Virus record (IMG/VR): IMGVR_UViG_3300034190_000562
Span: 1 to 34,416 of that record
DNA: 34,416 nucleotides
Strand: one strand, 5' to 3'
Source: a virus
Positions 20,286 through 28,230 of the stretch are shown here, one piece after another. Under the pieces are notes generated by a model. That model did not search any database, had not been told where the DNA came from, and saw nothing but the letters and a program-made list of their open reading frames with translations. Position 1 is the stretch's first letter, and every line of letters starts with the position of its first letter. The translations under genes and the position numbers were made by a program.

Positions 20286-21539
20286 ATGACTGACTTAAAA
20301 GTAGAACTCCTACCATGGCAGCAGGAAGTATGGGCGGACAATGCTCGTTTCCAAGTCATAGCAGCGGGACGACGAACAGGTAAGTCCAGACTAGCAGCGT
20401 GGAAGCTAATCATTGAAGCCTTGGGTACGACTAAGGGTCATGTCTTCTACGTAGCACCTACACAGGGACAGGCTAGGGACATTATGTGGCAGTCCTTGCT
20501 AGAGATTGGAAACCCTGTCATTGCTTCCAGTCATGTCAACAACCTACAACTTAAACTGGTGAATGGTGCTACAATCGCACTCAAAGGTGCTGACAGACCT
20601 GAAACCATGCGTGGTGTCTCCCTTAAGTTCCTAGTAATGGACGAGTACGCAGATATGAAGCCGGAGGTGTGGGAGCAAATCCTACGCCCTGCTCTCGCTG
20701 ACCAAAAGGGTTCAGCCATGTTTATCGGTACACCAATGGGACGTAACCACTTCTACGACCTCCATCAGTACGCTAACATAGCTAACGACCCTGATTGGGC
20801 AGGATACCACTTCACTAGCTTTGATAACCCTCTAATCGACCCTGAGGAGATTGAAGCAGCTAAGAAGTCGATGTCAGCCTTCTCCTTCCGACAGGAGTTC
20901 ATGGCATCCTTTGAGGCAGCAGGTGGTGAACTCTTTAAGGAGGAACACGTTAAGTTCTGTGAGGAAGAACCTGATGAAGGTCAGTTCTATATAGCAGTCG
21001 ATTTGGCAGGATTTGCAGAAGTTGAAAAAGCTACAACTAAAACAAACAGACTTGACCAAACGGCAATTGCGGTGGTTAAAGCAGGTACGGAGGGATGGTG
21101 GGTCGCAGACATCATCCACGGTAGATGGGGAGTCGAAAAGACAGCAAGGAAAATCTTCGAGGCCGTCAGGGACTACCAACCAGTCGCAGTAGGGATTGAG
21201 AAAGGTGCGTTGAAGAATGCTGTCTACCCCTACTTGAATGACATAATGAAAAAGAATCAAAGGTTCTTCCGTATCGAGGAGCTTACCCACGGTAACAAAC
21301 GTAAGATTGACCGTATCGTGTGGGCCTTACAAGGTCGCTTTGAACACGGCAAGATTAAACTTAACAAGGGTGAATGGAATGCTCCTTTCCTAGATGAGCT
21401 GTTCCAGTTCCCTAATAAACTAGTACATGATGATTTAATTGATGCGTTGGCATACATTGACCAGTTGGCTCAGGTTGCTTACGCTATCGACTACGAGGAA
21501 GAAGAATATGAACTCACTGACTTTTATGCAGGGTATTAA
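20286..21539 (+). CDS. terL: Terminase large subunit (packaging ATPase-nuclease)
   Basis: The 417-aa protein has an ATPase domain with Walker A AAGRRTGKS (26-34), Walker B FLVMDE (Asp119, Glu120) and the coupling motif IGTPMGRNHF (148-157). The RNase-H-like nuclease domain begins with IAVDLAG (Asp239), and a C-terminal HDDLIDALAY motif supplies later acidic residues. It is a pump and end-cutting nuclease that works with the portal. The start follows the endolysin stop directly. The length is normal for short-tailed phages. Family-level comparison would tell the packaging type (headful or fixed ends), which cannot be read here. Confidence 0.95.
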   Translation: MTDLKVELLPWQQEVWADNARFQVIAAGRRTGKSRLAAWKLIIEALGTTKGHVFYVAPTQGQARDIMWQSLLEIGNPVIASSHVNNLQLKLVNGATIALKGADRPETMRGVSLKFLVMDEYADMKPEVWEQILRPALADQKGSAMFIGTPMGRNHFYDLHQYANIANDPDWAGYHFTSFDNPLIDPEEIEAAKKSMSAFSFRQEFMASFEAAGGELFKEEHVKFCEEEPDEGQFYIAVDLAGFAEVEKATTKTNRLDQTAIAVVKAGTEGWWVADIIHGRWGVEKTARKIFEAVRDYQPVAVGIEKGALKNAVYPYLNDIMKKNQRFFRIEELTHGNKRKIDRIVWALQGRFEHGKIKLNKGEWNAPFLDELFQFPNKLVHDDLIDALAYIDQLAQVAYAIDYEEEEYELTDFYAGY

Positions 21540-21541
21540 CT

Positions 21542-23587
21542 ATGTTTGACAATCAAGACGATGATTACAACTTTGAAACCCTAGAGGGGTGGGTAGACAG
21601 TAAATGTCAAGACTGGCGTGACCATTTTGAAACCAACTACTCCGAGAAGTTTGATGAGTACTACCGCCTATGGCGTGGACACTGGGCAGCAGAGGACAAA
21701 ACACGTCAATCTGAGCGTTCTAAGATTATTTCTCCTGCTTTGCAACAAGCTGTGGAGTCATCCGTAGCAGAACTGGAAGAAGCGACCTTTGGACGTGGAA
21801 AATGGTTTGATATTCGTGATGACGCTGCTGATACAGAGACTGCTGACATTCAAATGTTGCGTAATGGCCTAGAAACTGACTTTAAACGCAACATGATACG
21901 TAAAAATGTAGCTGAATGTTTTATTAATGCTGCTGTTTTTGGCACTGGTATTGGTGAAATTGAGCTAACTACTGAAAAAGAGATGAAACCTGCTACACAG
22001 CCTGTCATGGGTGGTGAATTAACAGCAGTTGGTGTCACAATTGAGGACAGAACCTGCGTTAAGCTAAATCCTGTCATGCCTCAGAACTTCCTTATTGACC
22101 CTGTAGCGACTTCCGTTGAAAGCGCCCTAGGCGTGGCTATTGATGAGTTTGTTTCCAAGCACATTGTGACACAGTTGCAGGAAGAAGGTGTTTACCGTGA
22201 TGCTGACGTAGGTGGTGCAGCTCCAGACTTTGACATTGAGCCTGACCATGACATTGGTTCTACCTACGACGACGATAAAGTACGTCTTACTAAGTACTAC
22301 GGTTTAGTTCCTCGTCACTTGCTTACTGAAGCACAGGCTGACCCTGATGCAGAGGAAGAAACAGTAACCTTGACTGAGGAAGAGGAAGGAGACGACAGCT
22401 ACTACGTTGAAGCTATTGTTGTTATCGCTGATGGCGGTACTCTACTTAAAGCTGAAGTTAATCCTTACATGATGGGTGACCGTCCTATTGTAGCATTCCC
22501 TTGGGATGTCGTTCCTAGCCGTTTCTGGGGTCGAGGTGTATGTGAGAAAGGGTATAACTCTCAGAAGGCGTTAGACGCAGAACTACGCGCTCGTATCGAC
22601 GCTTTAGCACTAACTGTACACCCTATGCTTGCAATGGACGCTTCTCGTATGCCTAGAGGCTCTAAGCCAGAGGTACGTGCGGGTAAGGTTATCCTAACTA
22701 ACGGTAACCCTTCTGAAGTTCTACAGCCATTTAACTTTGGACAGGTACAGAACATTACCTTTACTCAGGCAGCAGAGCTACAACGCATGGTACAGACTGC
22801 TACAGGCGCTATAGACTCAGCGGGTATCGCAGGCTCTGTAAACGGAGAAAGTACAGCAGCGGGCATCTCCATGGGTTTAGGAGCTATCATTAAGCGTCAC
22901 AAGCGCACTTTGATTAACTTCCAAGAGTCCTTTGTCATACCGTTCGTTACTAAGGCAGCTCACCGCTATATGCAGTTTGAGCCTGAGAAGTTCCCAGTAG
23001 CTGACTATAAGTTTGAAGTATCTAGCTCTCTAGGTGTTATTGCCCGTGAGTACGAAGTTACACAGCTTGTACAGCTCCTACAGACTATGTCACCGGACAC
23101 ACCGATGTATCCTGAGCTGATTAAGTCCATTGTGGACAACATGAGCCTAGCTAACCGTGAAGAACTGATTGCCAAGCTCGACCAAGCTAATCAGCCTAAC
23201 CCAGAAGCAAAGAAGGCACAGCAAGCGGCACAGGCACAGCAAGCTGAGTTCCAAGCGTCACAGACTAATGCTCTCAACGGACAGGCTAAAGAGTCCGAAG
23301 CACGAGCTGCTAAAGCTATGGCTGAAGCACAGGCTGTACCACAGGAGCTTGAGATTGACCGTATTAAGGCTGTTACAGCTAACCTTCAAGCAGGAGACGC
23401 AGACGACAAGGAGTTCCAGAAGCGACTTAAAATCTCTGAGCAGCTATTGAAGGAACGTGAAGTAGCCGTTAAGGAAAGCACTACAGTACAAGCTACTCCA
23501 GAACCACAGGCACAACCAGAGCCTACGGCACAGCCACAAGCTCAACCACCAATGATGCAACCTAACATAGGACAATTGCCACAATGA
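21542..23587 (+). CDS. Portal (head-tail connector) protein
   Basis: The 681-aa protein forms the dodecameric ring at the packaging vertex. Portal-like features are the N-terminal helical wing (YYRLWRGHWAAEDKTRQSER, SKIISPALQQAVESSVAELE), a conserved VMPQNFLIDP segment and RPIVAFPWDVVPSRFWGRG, followed by a helical crown. From about residue 555 it becomes Gln/Ala/Glu-rich coiled coil and ends in a Pro/Gln tail (PEPQAQPEPTAQPQAQPP). The long flexible tail is unusual in length and may lie inside the capsid. Its TGA overlaps the next ATG. Confidence 0.92.
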   Translation: MFDNQDDDYNFETLEGWVDSKCQDWRDHFETNYSEKFDEYYRLWRGHWAAEDKTRQSERSKIISPALQQAVESSVAELEEATFGRGKWFDIRDDAADTETADIQMLRNGLETDFKRNMIRKNVAECFINAAVFGTGIGEIELTTEKEMKPATQPVMGGELTAVGVTIEDRTCVKLNPVMPQNFLIDPVATSVESALGVAIDEFVSKHIVTQLQEEGVYRDADVGGAAPDFDIEPDHDIGSTYDDDKVRLTKYYGLVPRHLLTEAQADPDAEEETVTLTEEEEGDDSYYVEAIVVIADGGTLLKAEVNPYMMGDRPIVAFPWDVVPSRFWGRGVCEKGYNSQKALDAELRARIDALALTVHPMLAMDASRMPRGSKPEVRAGKVILTNGNPSEVLQPFNFGQVQNITFTQAAELQRMVQTATGAIDSAGIAGSVNGESTAAGISMGLGAIIKRHKRTLINFQESFVIPFVTKAAHRYMQFEPEKFPVADYKFEVSSSLGVIAREYEVTQLVQLLQTMSPDTPMYPELIKSIVDNMSLANREELIAKLDQANQPNPEAKKAQQAAQAQQAEFQASQTNALNGQAKESEARAAKAMAEAQAVPQELEIDRIKAVTANLQAGDADDKEFQKRLKISEQLLKEREVAVKESTTVQATPEPQAQPEPTAQPQAQPPMMQPNIGQLPQ

Positions 23588-23724
23588 TTTCACTACGAGA
23601 CTTTAACTCAGCACTAGAGCAGATTAACAGCGGCTTTGCAGAACTAAACGAAAGAATTGAGAAACTAGAAAAGGAAGTAAAAGATGCCGACAGCAAAACC
23701 AAGAAAGGGAAAAGCAAAGGTTAA
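23584..23724 (+). CDS. 46-aa coiled-coil protein with basic tail
   Basis: The 46-aa product (MISLRDFNSALEQINSGF, AELNERIEKLEKEVKDAD, SKTKKGKSKG) is a single heptad-repeat helix followed by a Lys-rich tail. The ATG overlaps the portal stop (ATGA). The 3' end overlaps the next gene by 41 bases in another frame. It may bind the portal tail or DNA. The function is unknown. Confidence 0.65.
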   Translation: MISLRDFNSALEQINSGFAELNERIEKLEKEVKDADSKTKKGKSKG

Positions 23725-23947
23725 GGTTACTTCCTCAGGTAAGAAAGTCTCCTACGGACAGGCAGGCAAAGCTAAGGACGGAGGTTCCCGTGTAAGAGCG
23801 GGGACTTCCAAAGGCGACAGCTACTGTGCCAGAAGTCTAGGTATTAAGAAAGGCTTATCTAAGAAGAAGCAGAACGACCCTAATACACCTAACAACTTAT
23901 CACGTAAGCGTTGGAAATGTTCTGGCGCTAAGTCTAAGAGGAAGTAG
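23684..23947 (+). CDS. Small basic Lys/Arg-rich protein, conserved in marine-type phages
   Basis: The 87-aa protein is very basic. Its central GGSRVRAGTSKGDSYCARS and PNTPNNLSRKRWKCSG segments contain the only two Cys (47 and 79) and look like a conserved fold; both ends are Lys-rich. AGGAAG lies before the ATG at 23684, inside the preceding gene. Position between portal and scaffold suggests a packaged or head-associated DNA-binding protein. I recognise the pattern from other phages but know no function. Confidence 0.7.
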   Translation: MPTAKPRKGKAKVKVTSSGKKVSYGQAGKAKDGGSRVRAGTSKGDSYCARSLGIKKGLSKKKQNDPNTPNNLSRKRWKCSGAKSKRK

Positions 23948-23949
23948 TT

Positions 23950-24096
23950 ATGGCAGGTTTATACGACAACATCCATGCCAAGCGTAAGCGTATAGCAGCA
24001 GGCTCTAAAGAGAAGATGAGAAAGGCAGGAGCTAAGGGCGCGCCTACAGCAAAAGCTTTTAAAAGTGCAGCTAAAACTAAGGGGAGAAAGAAATGA
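23950..24096 (+). CDS. 48-aa basic conserved phage protein
   Basis: The product MAGLYDNIHAKRKRIAAGSK followed by EKMRKAGAKGAPTAKAFKSA and a basic end has 48 aa. The 'LY-NIHAKRKRI-AGS-EKMRKPG-KGAPT-AF' pattern is a recurrent tiny protein of podophage and siphophage head regions, of unknown role. It overlaps the next ATG by four bases (ATGA) and follows the previous stop by two bases. The recognisable pattern makes the call secure despite its size. Confidence 0.75.
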   Translation: MAGLYDNIHAKRKRIAAGSKEKMRKAGAKGAPTAKAFKSAAKTKGRKK

Positions 24097-24218
24097 AGAA
24101 AGCAACAGGATGTAAAAAGAAAGCAAAGTCTTGTCCTGCTAAACCTAAGCGTGGCGGACGTGCAGCTAAGAACAAAAAAAGAAAGAGTAACACCATGAAG
24201 ATAAGCAGCGGGTACTAA
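24093..24218 (+). CDS. 41-aa very basic peptide
   Basis: The 41-aa product MKKATGCKKKAKSCPAKPKR then GGRAAKNKKRKSNTMKISSG is about 40% Lys and Arg and has two Cys (7 and 14). It overlaps the previous stop by four bases and is followed one base later by the next ATG. The composition is like a protamine or histone tail, so it is a candidate DNA-condensing virion peptide. That is inference; no family is known to me. Confidence 0.6.
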   Translation: MKKATGCKKKAKSCPAKPKRGGRAAKNKKRKSNTMKISSGY

Positions 24219-24219
24219 T

Positions 24220-24390
24220 ATGAAAGGTGTTAAGCATTATAAAAAGGATGGCACTGAGCATAAAGGTAATACACATAAGATGCCTGACGGTAGTTTACAC
24301 AGCAACAAGTCTCACACTAAGACAAGCCAGAAGCTGTTTCACTTTAAAGACTTATCGGCTAAGGCTAAAGTTAAGGCTAAAGGTAAATAA
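24220..24390 (+). CDS. 56-aa conserved phage protein, Lys/His-rich
   Basis: The 56-aa product begins MKGVKHYKKDGTEHKGNTHK and continues MPDGSLHSNKSHTKTSQKLF, HFKDL, ending in a Lys/Ala tail. The 'KHY-KDG--KG-THKMPDGS-H-GK-HT-SSK--HFKDL' pattern recurs as a small protein in many phages beside head genes. No function is established. It is the last gene before the second late promoter, so it closes the first late transcription segment. Confidence 0.75.
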   Translation: MKGVKHYKKDGTEHKGNTHKMPDGSLHSNKSHTKTSQKLFHFKDLSAKAKVKAKGK

Positions 24391-24402
24391 GTAAAATAAA
24401 GC

Positions 24403-24444
24403 TTGACTTTTGATTAAAAGTATGTTATAATAATACTATAGTAT
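24403..24444 (+). promoter_or_regulatory. Sigma70 promoter with start-site palindrome, scaffold/capsid operon
   Basis: TTGACT (24403-24408), a 17-bp spacer and TATAAT (24426-24431) match the consensus at 11 of 12 positions, with extended -10. The palindrome ATACTATAGTAT (24433-24444) lies at exactly the same distance as at 19.36 kb. The two promoters look like diverged copies (54 of 60 bases identical). It boosts expression of scaffold and capsid. Confidence 0.87.
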
Positions 24445-24471
24445 ACTTTAATGTTTACTTATTTACTACTT

Positions 24472-24481
24472 GAGTATACTC
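24472..24481 (+). promoter_or_regulatory. GTATAC palindrome in the scaffold/capsid leader
   Basis: GAGTATACTC is a perfect 10-bp palindrome 40 bases downstream of the predicted transcript start. The same GTATAC core recurs in the leaders at 14.14 and 19.43 kb. The rest of the leader (24445-24534) is AT-rich and ends in an AAGGAG ribosome site. Confidence 0.45.
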
Positions 24482-24534
24482 ATAGATATACTCCTACTTA
24501 TAACAAACTGTCCTTTAGAAGGAGAAACAGTTAA

Positions 24535-24780
24535 ATGATTGAAGAAACAAACAAAGAATTAGAACAATACTACGAAGAAATGCTTTCTATGTTCCGTACA
24601 GCAGGTTGGAAAACACTGACTGAGGACTTAGAAACAAATGCTAAAGGTATTGATTCAGTTGAAGCATCGAAGAATGAACAAGACCTCTTCTTTAGGAAGG
24701 GACAACTCTATGTCATTGCTACGTTGCTAAACCTAGAAGAGCAAGTCCGTAACGCATACGACGACTTAGGCGCAGAATAG
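24535..24780 (+). CDS. Conserved small acidic phage protein (81 aa)
   Basis: The 81-aa acidic, helical protein starts MIEETNKELEQYYEEMLSMF, followed by RTAGWKTLTEDLETNAKGID and a conserved DLFFRKGQLYVIATLLNLEE segment. The 'FRKGQL-IATLLNLE-Q' pattern is common in small proteins encoded just before phage scaffold or capsid genes. AAGGAG precedes the ATG. Its stop overlaps a GTG start (TAGTG). It is likely a head-assembly accessory; function unproved. Confidence 0.75.
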   Translation: MIEETNKELEQYYEEMLSMFRTAGWKTLTEDLETNAKGIDSVEASKNEQDLFFRKGQLYVIATLLNLEEQVRNAYDDLGAE

Positions 24781-24998
24781 TGCCTTTGTTCGACTTTAAA
24801 TGTGAAGCAGGACATACTGAGGAACGATTCGTCAGTAGCGACACTAGAGAGGTAGTCTGCAACGAATGTGGACTATCGGCAGTAAAGCAGCTAAACTCTT
24901 TCGGGACTTGGACTGAGAAACACAACGGTGTCAATACCGATGCTTGGTGTAAGAAACGAGAGCAGAAACTGCAACAAGAACGCAAGGCAAATTCATAA
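24780..24998 (+). CDS. FmdB-type zinc-ribbon small protein
   Basis: The 72-aa protein starts at GTG 24780, overlapping the previous TAG. MPLFDFKCEAGHTEERFV with Cys8 and His12, then VCNECG with Cys27 and Cys30, form the zinc ribbon of the FmdB 'regulatory' family, common as small phage proteins in head operons. A charged C-terminal helix (KKREQKLQQERKANS) follows. The cellular role of such phage copies is unknown; zinc binding is well supported by the motif. Confidence 0.8.
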   Translation: MPLFDFKCEAGHTEERFVSSDTREVVCNECGLSAVKQLNSFGTWTEKHNGVNTDAWCKKREQKLQQERKANS

Positions 24999-25057
24999 GG
25001 TGTATGAACCCTCGCATAATATAAACCTCCATAATACTAAAGGTACGGAGTTTAATA

Positions 25058-25849
25058 ATGGCAGCAAACATTATAGATGATGAGCGTCTAGACGACGACA
25101 AAGAACTTGACAACATCAATGACCTTCAAACGGAAGCTGAGGCAACCCCTGAGCCAACACCGGCTGAAGATGATGTCCCAGAGAAGTACAAAGGAAAGTC
25201 AACCGCAGAGATTGTAAGGATGCACCAAGAGGCTGAGAAGCTCCTAGGAAAGCAAAGCGGAGAAGTAGGGGAGTTACGTTCCGTAGTCGATAGTTATATA
25301 CAGACACAACTCGATTCGACACCACCACCAACACAAGAAACTGAAGCTGAAGATATTGATTTCTTTTCCGAGCCAGAGAAGGCAATGGAAAGAGCTATCG
25401 CTAATCACCCTTCAATTAAGAAGGCAGAGGAAGCTAATCTAAACAACCAACGACAGACCGCACAAAGTAAGTTACAGTCACGTCATCCCGACATGAATGA
25501 AATTGTACAGGACGGTAAGTTTGTTGATTGGATTAAATCCTCTAAGATTCGCACACAGCTCTTTGCTCAGGCAGACAGACAGTACGACTACGATGCCGCA
25601 GACGAACTCTTTACCAACTGGAAAGAACGTCAAGGTGTAGTAGCTCAAGCTGCTTCTACTGAGAAGGACACACGGAAAGCCGCTGTTAAAGCCGCCTCAA
25701 CAGGCACCGCTAGAGGAACTGGCGAACAGCGAGCGAAGAAAGTTTATCGACGCTCAGACATTATTAAGCTAATGAAAACCGACCCCGACAGGTATATGTC
25801 TTTGTCTGATGAAATCACACAAGCGTATGCAGAAGGAAGGGTTAGGTAA
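25058..25849 (+). CDS. Capsid scaffolding protein
   Basis: The 263-aa protein is highly acidic at the N-terminus (IIDDERLDDDKELDNINDLQ), helical in the middle (MHQEAEKLLGKQSGEVGELR) and basic at the C-terminus (RRSDIIKLMKTDPDRYMSLS), the usual layout of podophage scaffolds whose basic C-terminal helices bind the capsid. It directly precedes the major capsid gene. GGAG lies seven bases before the ATG. It acts inside procapsids and leaves before or during DNA entry. Confidence 0.85.
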   Translation: MAANIIDDERLDDDKELDNINDLQTEAEATPEPTPAEDDVPEKYKGKSTAEIVRMHQEAEKLLGKQSGEVGELRSVVDSYIQTQLDSTPPPTQETEAEDIDFFSEPEKAMERAIANHPSIKKAEEANLNNQRQTAQSKLQSRHPDMNEIVQDGKFVDWIKSSKIRTQLFAQADRQYDYDAADELFTNWKERQGVVAQAASTEKDTRKAAVKAASTGTARGTGEQRAKKVYRRSDIIKLMKTDPDRYMSLSDEITQAYAEGRVR

Positions 25850-25882
25850 ACTAAACTCTTTTATATTATAAGGTAAATTATT

Positions 25883-26839
25883 ATGACTACAGACGTATAT
25901 CCAACGGCGGCAGCAATTGTCGCAAAAACAGAAGCAGCAAACTTTATTCCAGAAATCTGGAGTGACGAGATTCGCGCATCCTACGAGTCTAATCTAGTAG
26001 TTGCCCCTAAAGTCAAGAAAATTTCTATGACTGGTAAGAAAGGTGATAAGATTAATGTCCCCGCTCCTACCCGTGGCGCTGCCGCTCTTAAAGCACCAGA
26101 CACTCGTGTAACTATCCAGTCTAACGTAGAAGGCACTGTAGGCGTAGACGTAGACAAGCACTACGAGTACTCACGTTTCATTGAAGACATTGTTGAAGTA
26201 CAGGCTCTTTCTTCTCTGCGTAAGTTCTACACTGATGACGCAGGCTACGCACTGTCTAAGCAAATCGACACTGACCTTCTTGACCTTGCTAAGACTCTAG
26301 GTAACAACACTGGCAACTACGTAAACACAGCTTCTTTCTACAACGACGCATCTGGCGGTTTGACTGCTTACGCTGCTGACACTGTAGTTCCTGCTGACGT
26401 ATTTACTGATGCAGGCTTCCGTGCTTTGATTCAGAAGATGGATGACGCGGACGTTCCTATGGAAGACCGTTGTTTTGTAGTTCCACCTTCACTGCGTAAC
26501 GCTATCATGGGCATTGACCGTTATATGTCTTCTGACTTTGTAAATGGTCAGGGCGTTGTAAACGGTAAGATTGGCGAGCTGTACGGTATCGACATCATGG
26601 TATCTACTAACTGTCCTATCATCGAAACTGCGGCTGAGAACGGCGCTACTGGCGGCGGTCGTATCCGTTCTGCACAGCTTCTGCACAAGGACACTTACGT
26701 TCTTGCAGAACAGCAGGGCATCCGCTCACAGACTCAGTACAAGCAGGAGTTCTTGAGCACTCTGTACACTGCTGATACTCTGTACGGTGTTAAGTGTCTG
26801 CGTCCAGATGCAGGCTTCTCACTGGCTGTAAACGGCTAA
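25883..26839 (+). CDS. Major capsid protein (HK97-like fold)
   Basis: The 318-aa protein begins MTTDVYPTAAAIVAKTEAAN. An N-arm leads to FIPEIWSDEIRASYESNLVV, a spine-helix region LRKFYTDDAGYALSKQIDTD, and P-domain/A-domain segments such as EDRCFVVPPSLRNAIMGIDR, ending GFSLAVNG. This order is typical of T7-type and marine podophage capsid proteins. There is no protease or cleavage site. It lies between scaffold and a strong terminator, so high expression is expected. It is the most abundant virion protein. Confidence 0.93.
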   Translation: MTTDVYPTAAAIVAKTEAANFIPEIWSDEIRASYESNLVVAPKVKKISMTGKKGDKINVPAPTRGAAALKAPDTRVTIQSNVEGTVGVDVDKHYEYSRFIEDIVEVQALSSLRKFYTDDAGYALSKQIDTDLLDLAKTLGNNTGNYVNTASFYNDASGGLTAYAADTVVPADVFTDAGFRALIQKMDDADVPMEDRCFVVPPSLRNAIMGIDRYMSSDFVNGQGVVNGKIGELYGIDIMVSTNCPIIETAAENGATGGGRIRSAQLLHKDTYVLAEQQGIRSQTQYKQEFLSTLYTADTLYGVKCLRPDAGFSLAVNG

Positions 26840-26849
26840 GTAACAAACT

Positions 26850-26877
26850 GGGGGCATCCATAAGGGTGCCTCCTTTT
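26850..26877 (+). terminator. Rho-independent terminator after the capsid gene
   Basis: A 10-bp stem (26850-26859 with 26864-26873, including two G-U pairs) closes a four-base ATAA loop and is followed by TTTT. Because virion genes continue downstream without an obvious new promoter, termination is probably partial, setting a high capsid-to-tail ratio. Confidence 0.8.
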
Positions 26878-26922
26878 ACTTTCGGGCCATAGCGCCTTCT
26901 TATCTACACATAGGAAAATATT

Positions 26923-27222
26923 ATGTCTACATTGACAGTTGATGCAAATTCAAAACCAATTCAAGTTTTACGCCCCACTACCACTTCTAAAGTTGCCATC
27001 TCCGGCTCTTCCAACGCTGCTAACAGTTTAGGCGCAGGCACTCGTGTTGCCCGTATTGTCGCCACTGTTGACTGCTTCTATAAAATTGTTGGCCCTGCGG
27101 CTGTTACCGATGCTTACCTCCCTGCAAACACTATTGAGTATGTTCATGTGTACGGTGGAGAAAACATTGCTGTAATTACCGGCGGTGCTACAGGTTCTGT
27201 ATACATTACCGATATGGTGTAA
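26923..27222 (+). CDS. Putative virion-surface (decoration-like) protein, 99 aa
   Basis: The 99-aa, all-beta-looking protein has TSKVAISGSSNAANSLGAGT, RVARIVATVDCFYKIV, AYLPANTIEYVHVYGGENIA and GATGSVYITDMV. This 'SGSS...TRVVRI-AT-DC---AYLPA--EY--V--GD-IAVI-G--G-VYIT' layout recurs in short proteins next to phage capsid genes and suggests a small beta-sandwich or jelly-roll subunit. AGGA precedes the ATG. A head-decoration or fibre-base role is inferred from location. Confidence 0.6.
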   Translation: MSTLTVDANSKPIQVLRPTTTSKVAISGSSNAANSLGAGTRVARIVATVDCFYKIVGPAAVTDAYLPANTIEYVHVYGGENIAVITGGATGSVYITDMV

Positions 27223-27225
27223 GCC

Positions 27226-28209
27226 ATGTATGGTTTAGGTGTAAACAGACTAGGCGCTACAAGCGCACGCGGAGGTAGAGTCCCTGAGTCCCTTTTCGCT
27301 TCCGGTGAAGAGGGTGCTTGGTATGACCCTTCCGACCTTTCAACCATGTTTCAAAACAGTGACGGTACTGGTGCGCCTGCTGTAGACTCTCCTGTAGGTT
27401 ATATTGCAGATAAGTCAGGCAACGGCAACCACGCTATTCAAGCTACTTCCTCTAAACGTCCAACTTTAAAACAAAACGGCGCTTTATACTATTTAGAGTT
27501 TGAAGGAGCGCAAGGTCTAGCCGCAAGTGCTATTGACTTTACAGGCACTGACGAGATGACTGTAAGCGCCGGCATAACAAAGGACACCTTAGATACTGCT
27601 GTAATTGCAGAGCTTTCTGCTAATGTAACAGGCAACGCAGGCTCTTTTAGACTTGCTGCTATTAGTACAGCGAGTGGCTTGTATCGTTTTCAATCTCGCG
27701 GAGACGGTACTGCTATAGCTGCTAATGCTTCGCCTTTTGGTGTAGGCACTCACGTCTTGACAGGTATAGGCGACATCAGCGGCCCTGAATGTACAGTCAG
27801 AGTTGACGGAACTGAAGAAGCGTCCGTCACAACCACGCAGGGCGCAGGTAACTACGGCGATAAAACCCTAAACATCGGCGCTCGTTCTAACGCAACTAGC
27901 TTGTTTTTAGATGGACGTATTTACGGCCTTATTGTCCGTGGTGCTACTTGTACTGCACCTGAGCTTGCAGACCTTGAATCATACATGACTGCTAGGCTAA
28001 CTGCATTAGAGGGTGGAGATTCGGACTCAGGGGACTCAGGTACATCAGTACCACCGTCACCACCGTCACCGTCACCAACACCTGCTAATAATCTTACATT
28101 ATATAGTTCTGATGGTGTACCGTGGGTTGACTCTAACGACGTTATAGTGACAGACTCAAGCGCAGGTCTTTCTGCGGCTGATATATCAACCAAACTATCC
28201 TCTGTATAG
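27226..28209 (+). CDS. Concanavalin/LamG-like lectin protein with Pro-rich linker and C-terminal tag
   Basis: The 327-aa protein has residues about 30-260 resembling a LamG/concanavalin-A-like jelly roll: AWYDPSDLSTMF, YIADKSGNGNHAIQA (62-68 DKSGNGN, the common start of such domains in phages), and strands ending DGRIYGLIVRG. A 16-residue Pro/Ser linker (about 274-289) leads to a C-terminal region of about 38 residues ending SAADISTKLSSV, which resembles the end of the subtilase encoded next. It probably binds glycans on the cell or on particles while the tail end anchors it. The role is inferred; the fold is moderately sure. Confidence 0.7.
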   Translation: MYGLGVNRLGATSARGGRVPESLFASGEEGAWYDPSDLSTMFQNSDGTGAPAVDSPVGYIADKSGNGNHAIQATSSKRPTLKQNGALYYLEFEGAQGLAASAIDFTGTDEMTVSAGITKDTLDTAVIAELSANVTGNAGSFRLAAISTASGLYRFQSRGDGTAIAANASPFGVGTHVLTGIGDISGPECTVRVDGTEEASVTTTQGAGNYGDKTLNIGARSNATSLFLDGRIYGLIVRGATCTAPELADLESYMTARLTALEGGDSDSGDSGTSVPPSPPSPSPTPANNLTLYSSDGVPWVDSNDVIVTDSSAGLSAADISTKLSSV

Positions 28210-28230
28210 TAATTAAGGAATAAAATTAAA

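Noticed and set aside
20874-21290. 138-codon minus-strand frame within terL
   Set aside because: The terminase frame has all catalytic motifs; the antisense frame has no motif, promoter or ribosome site.
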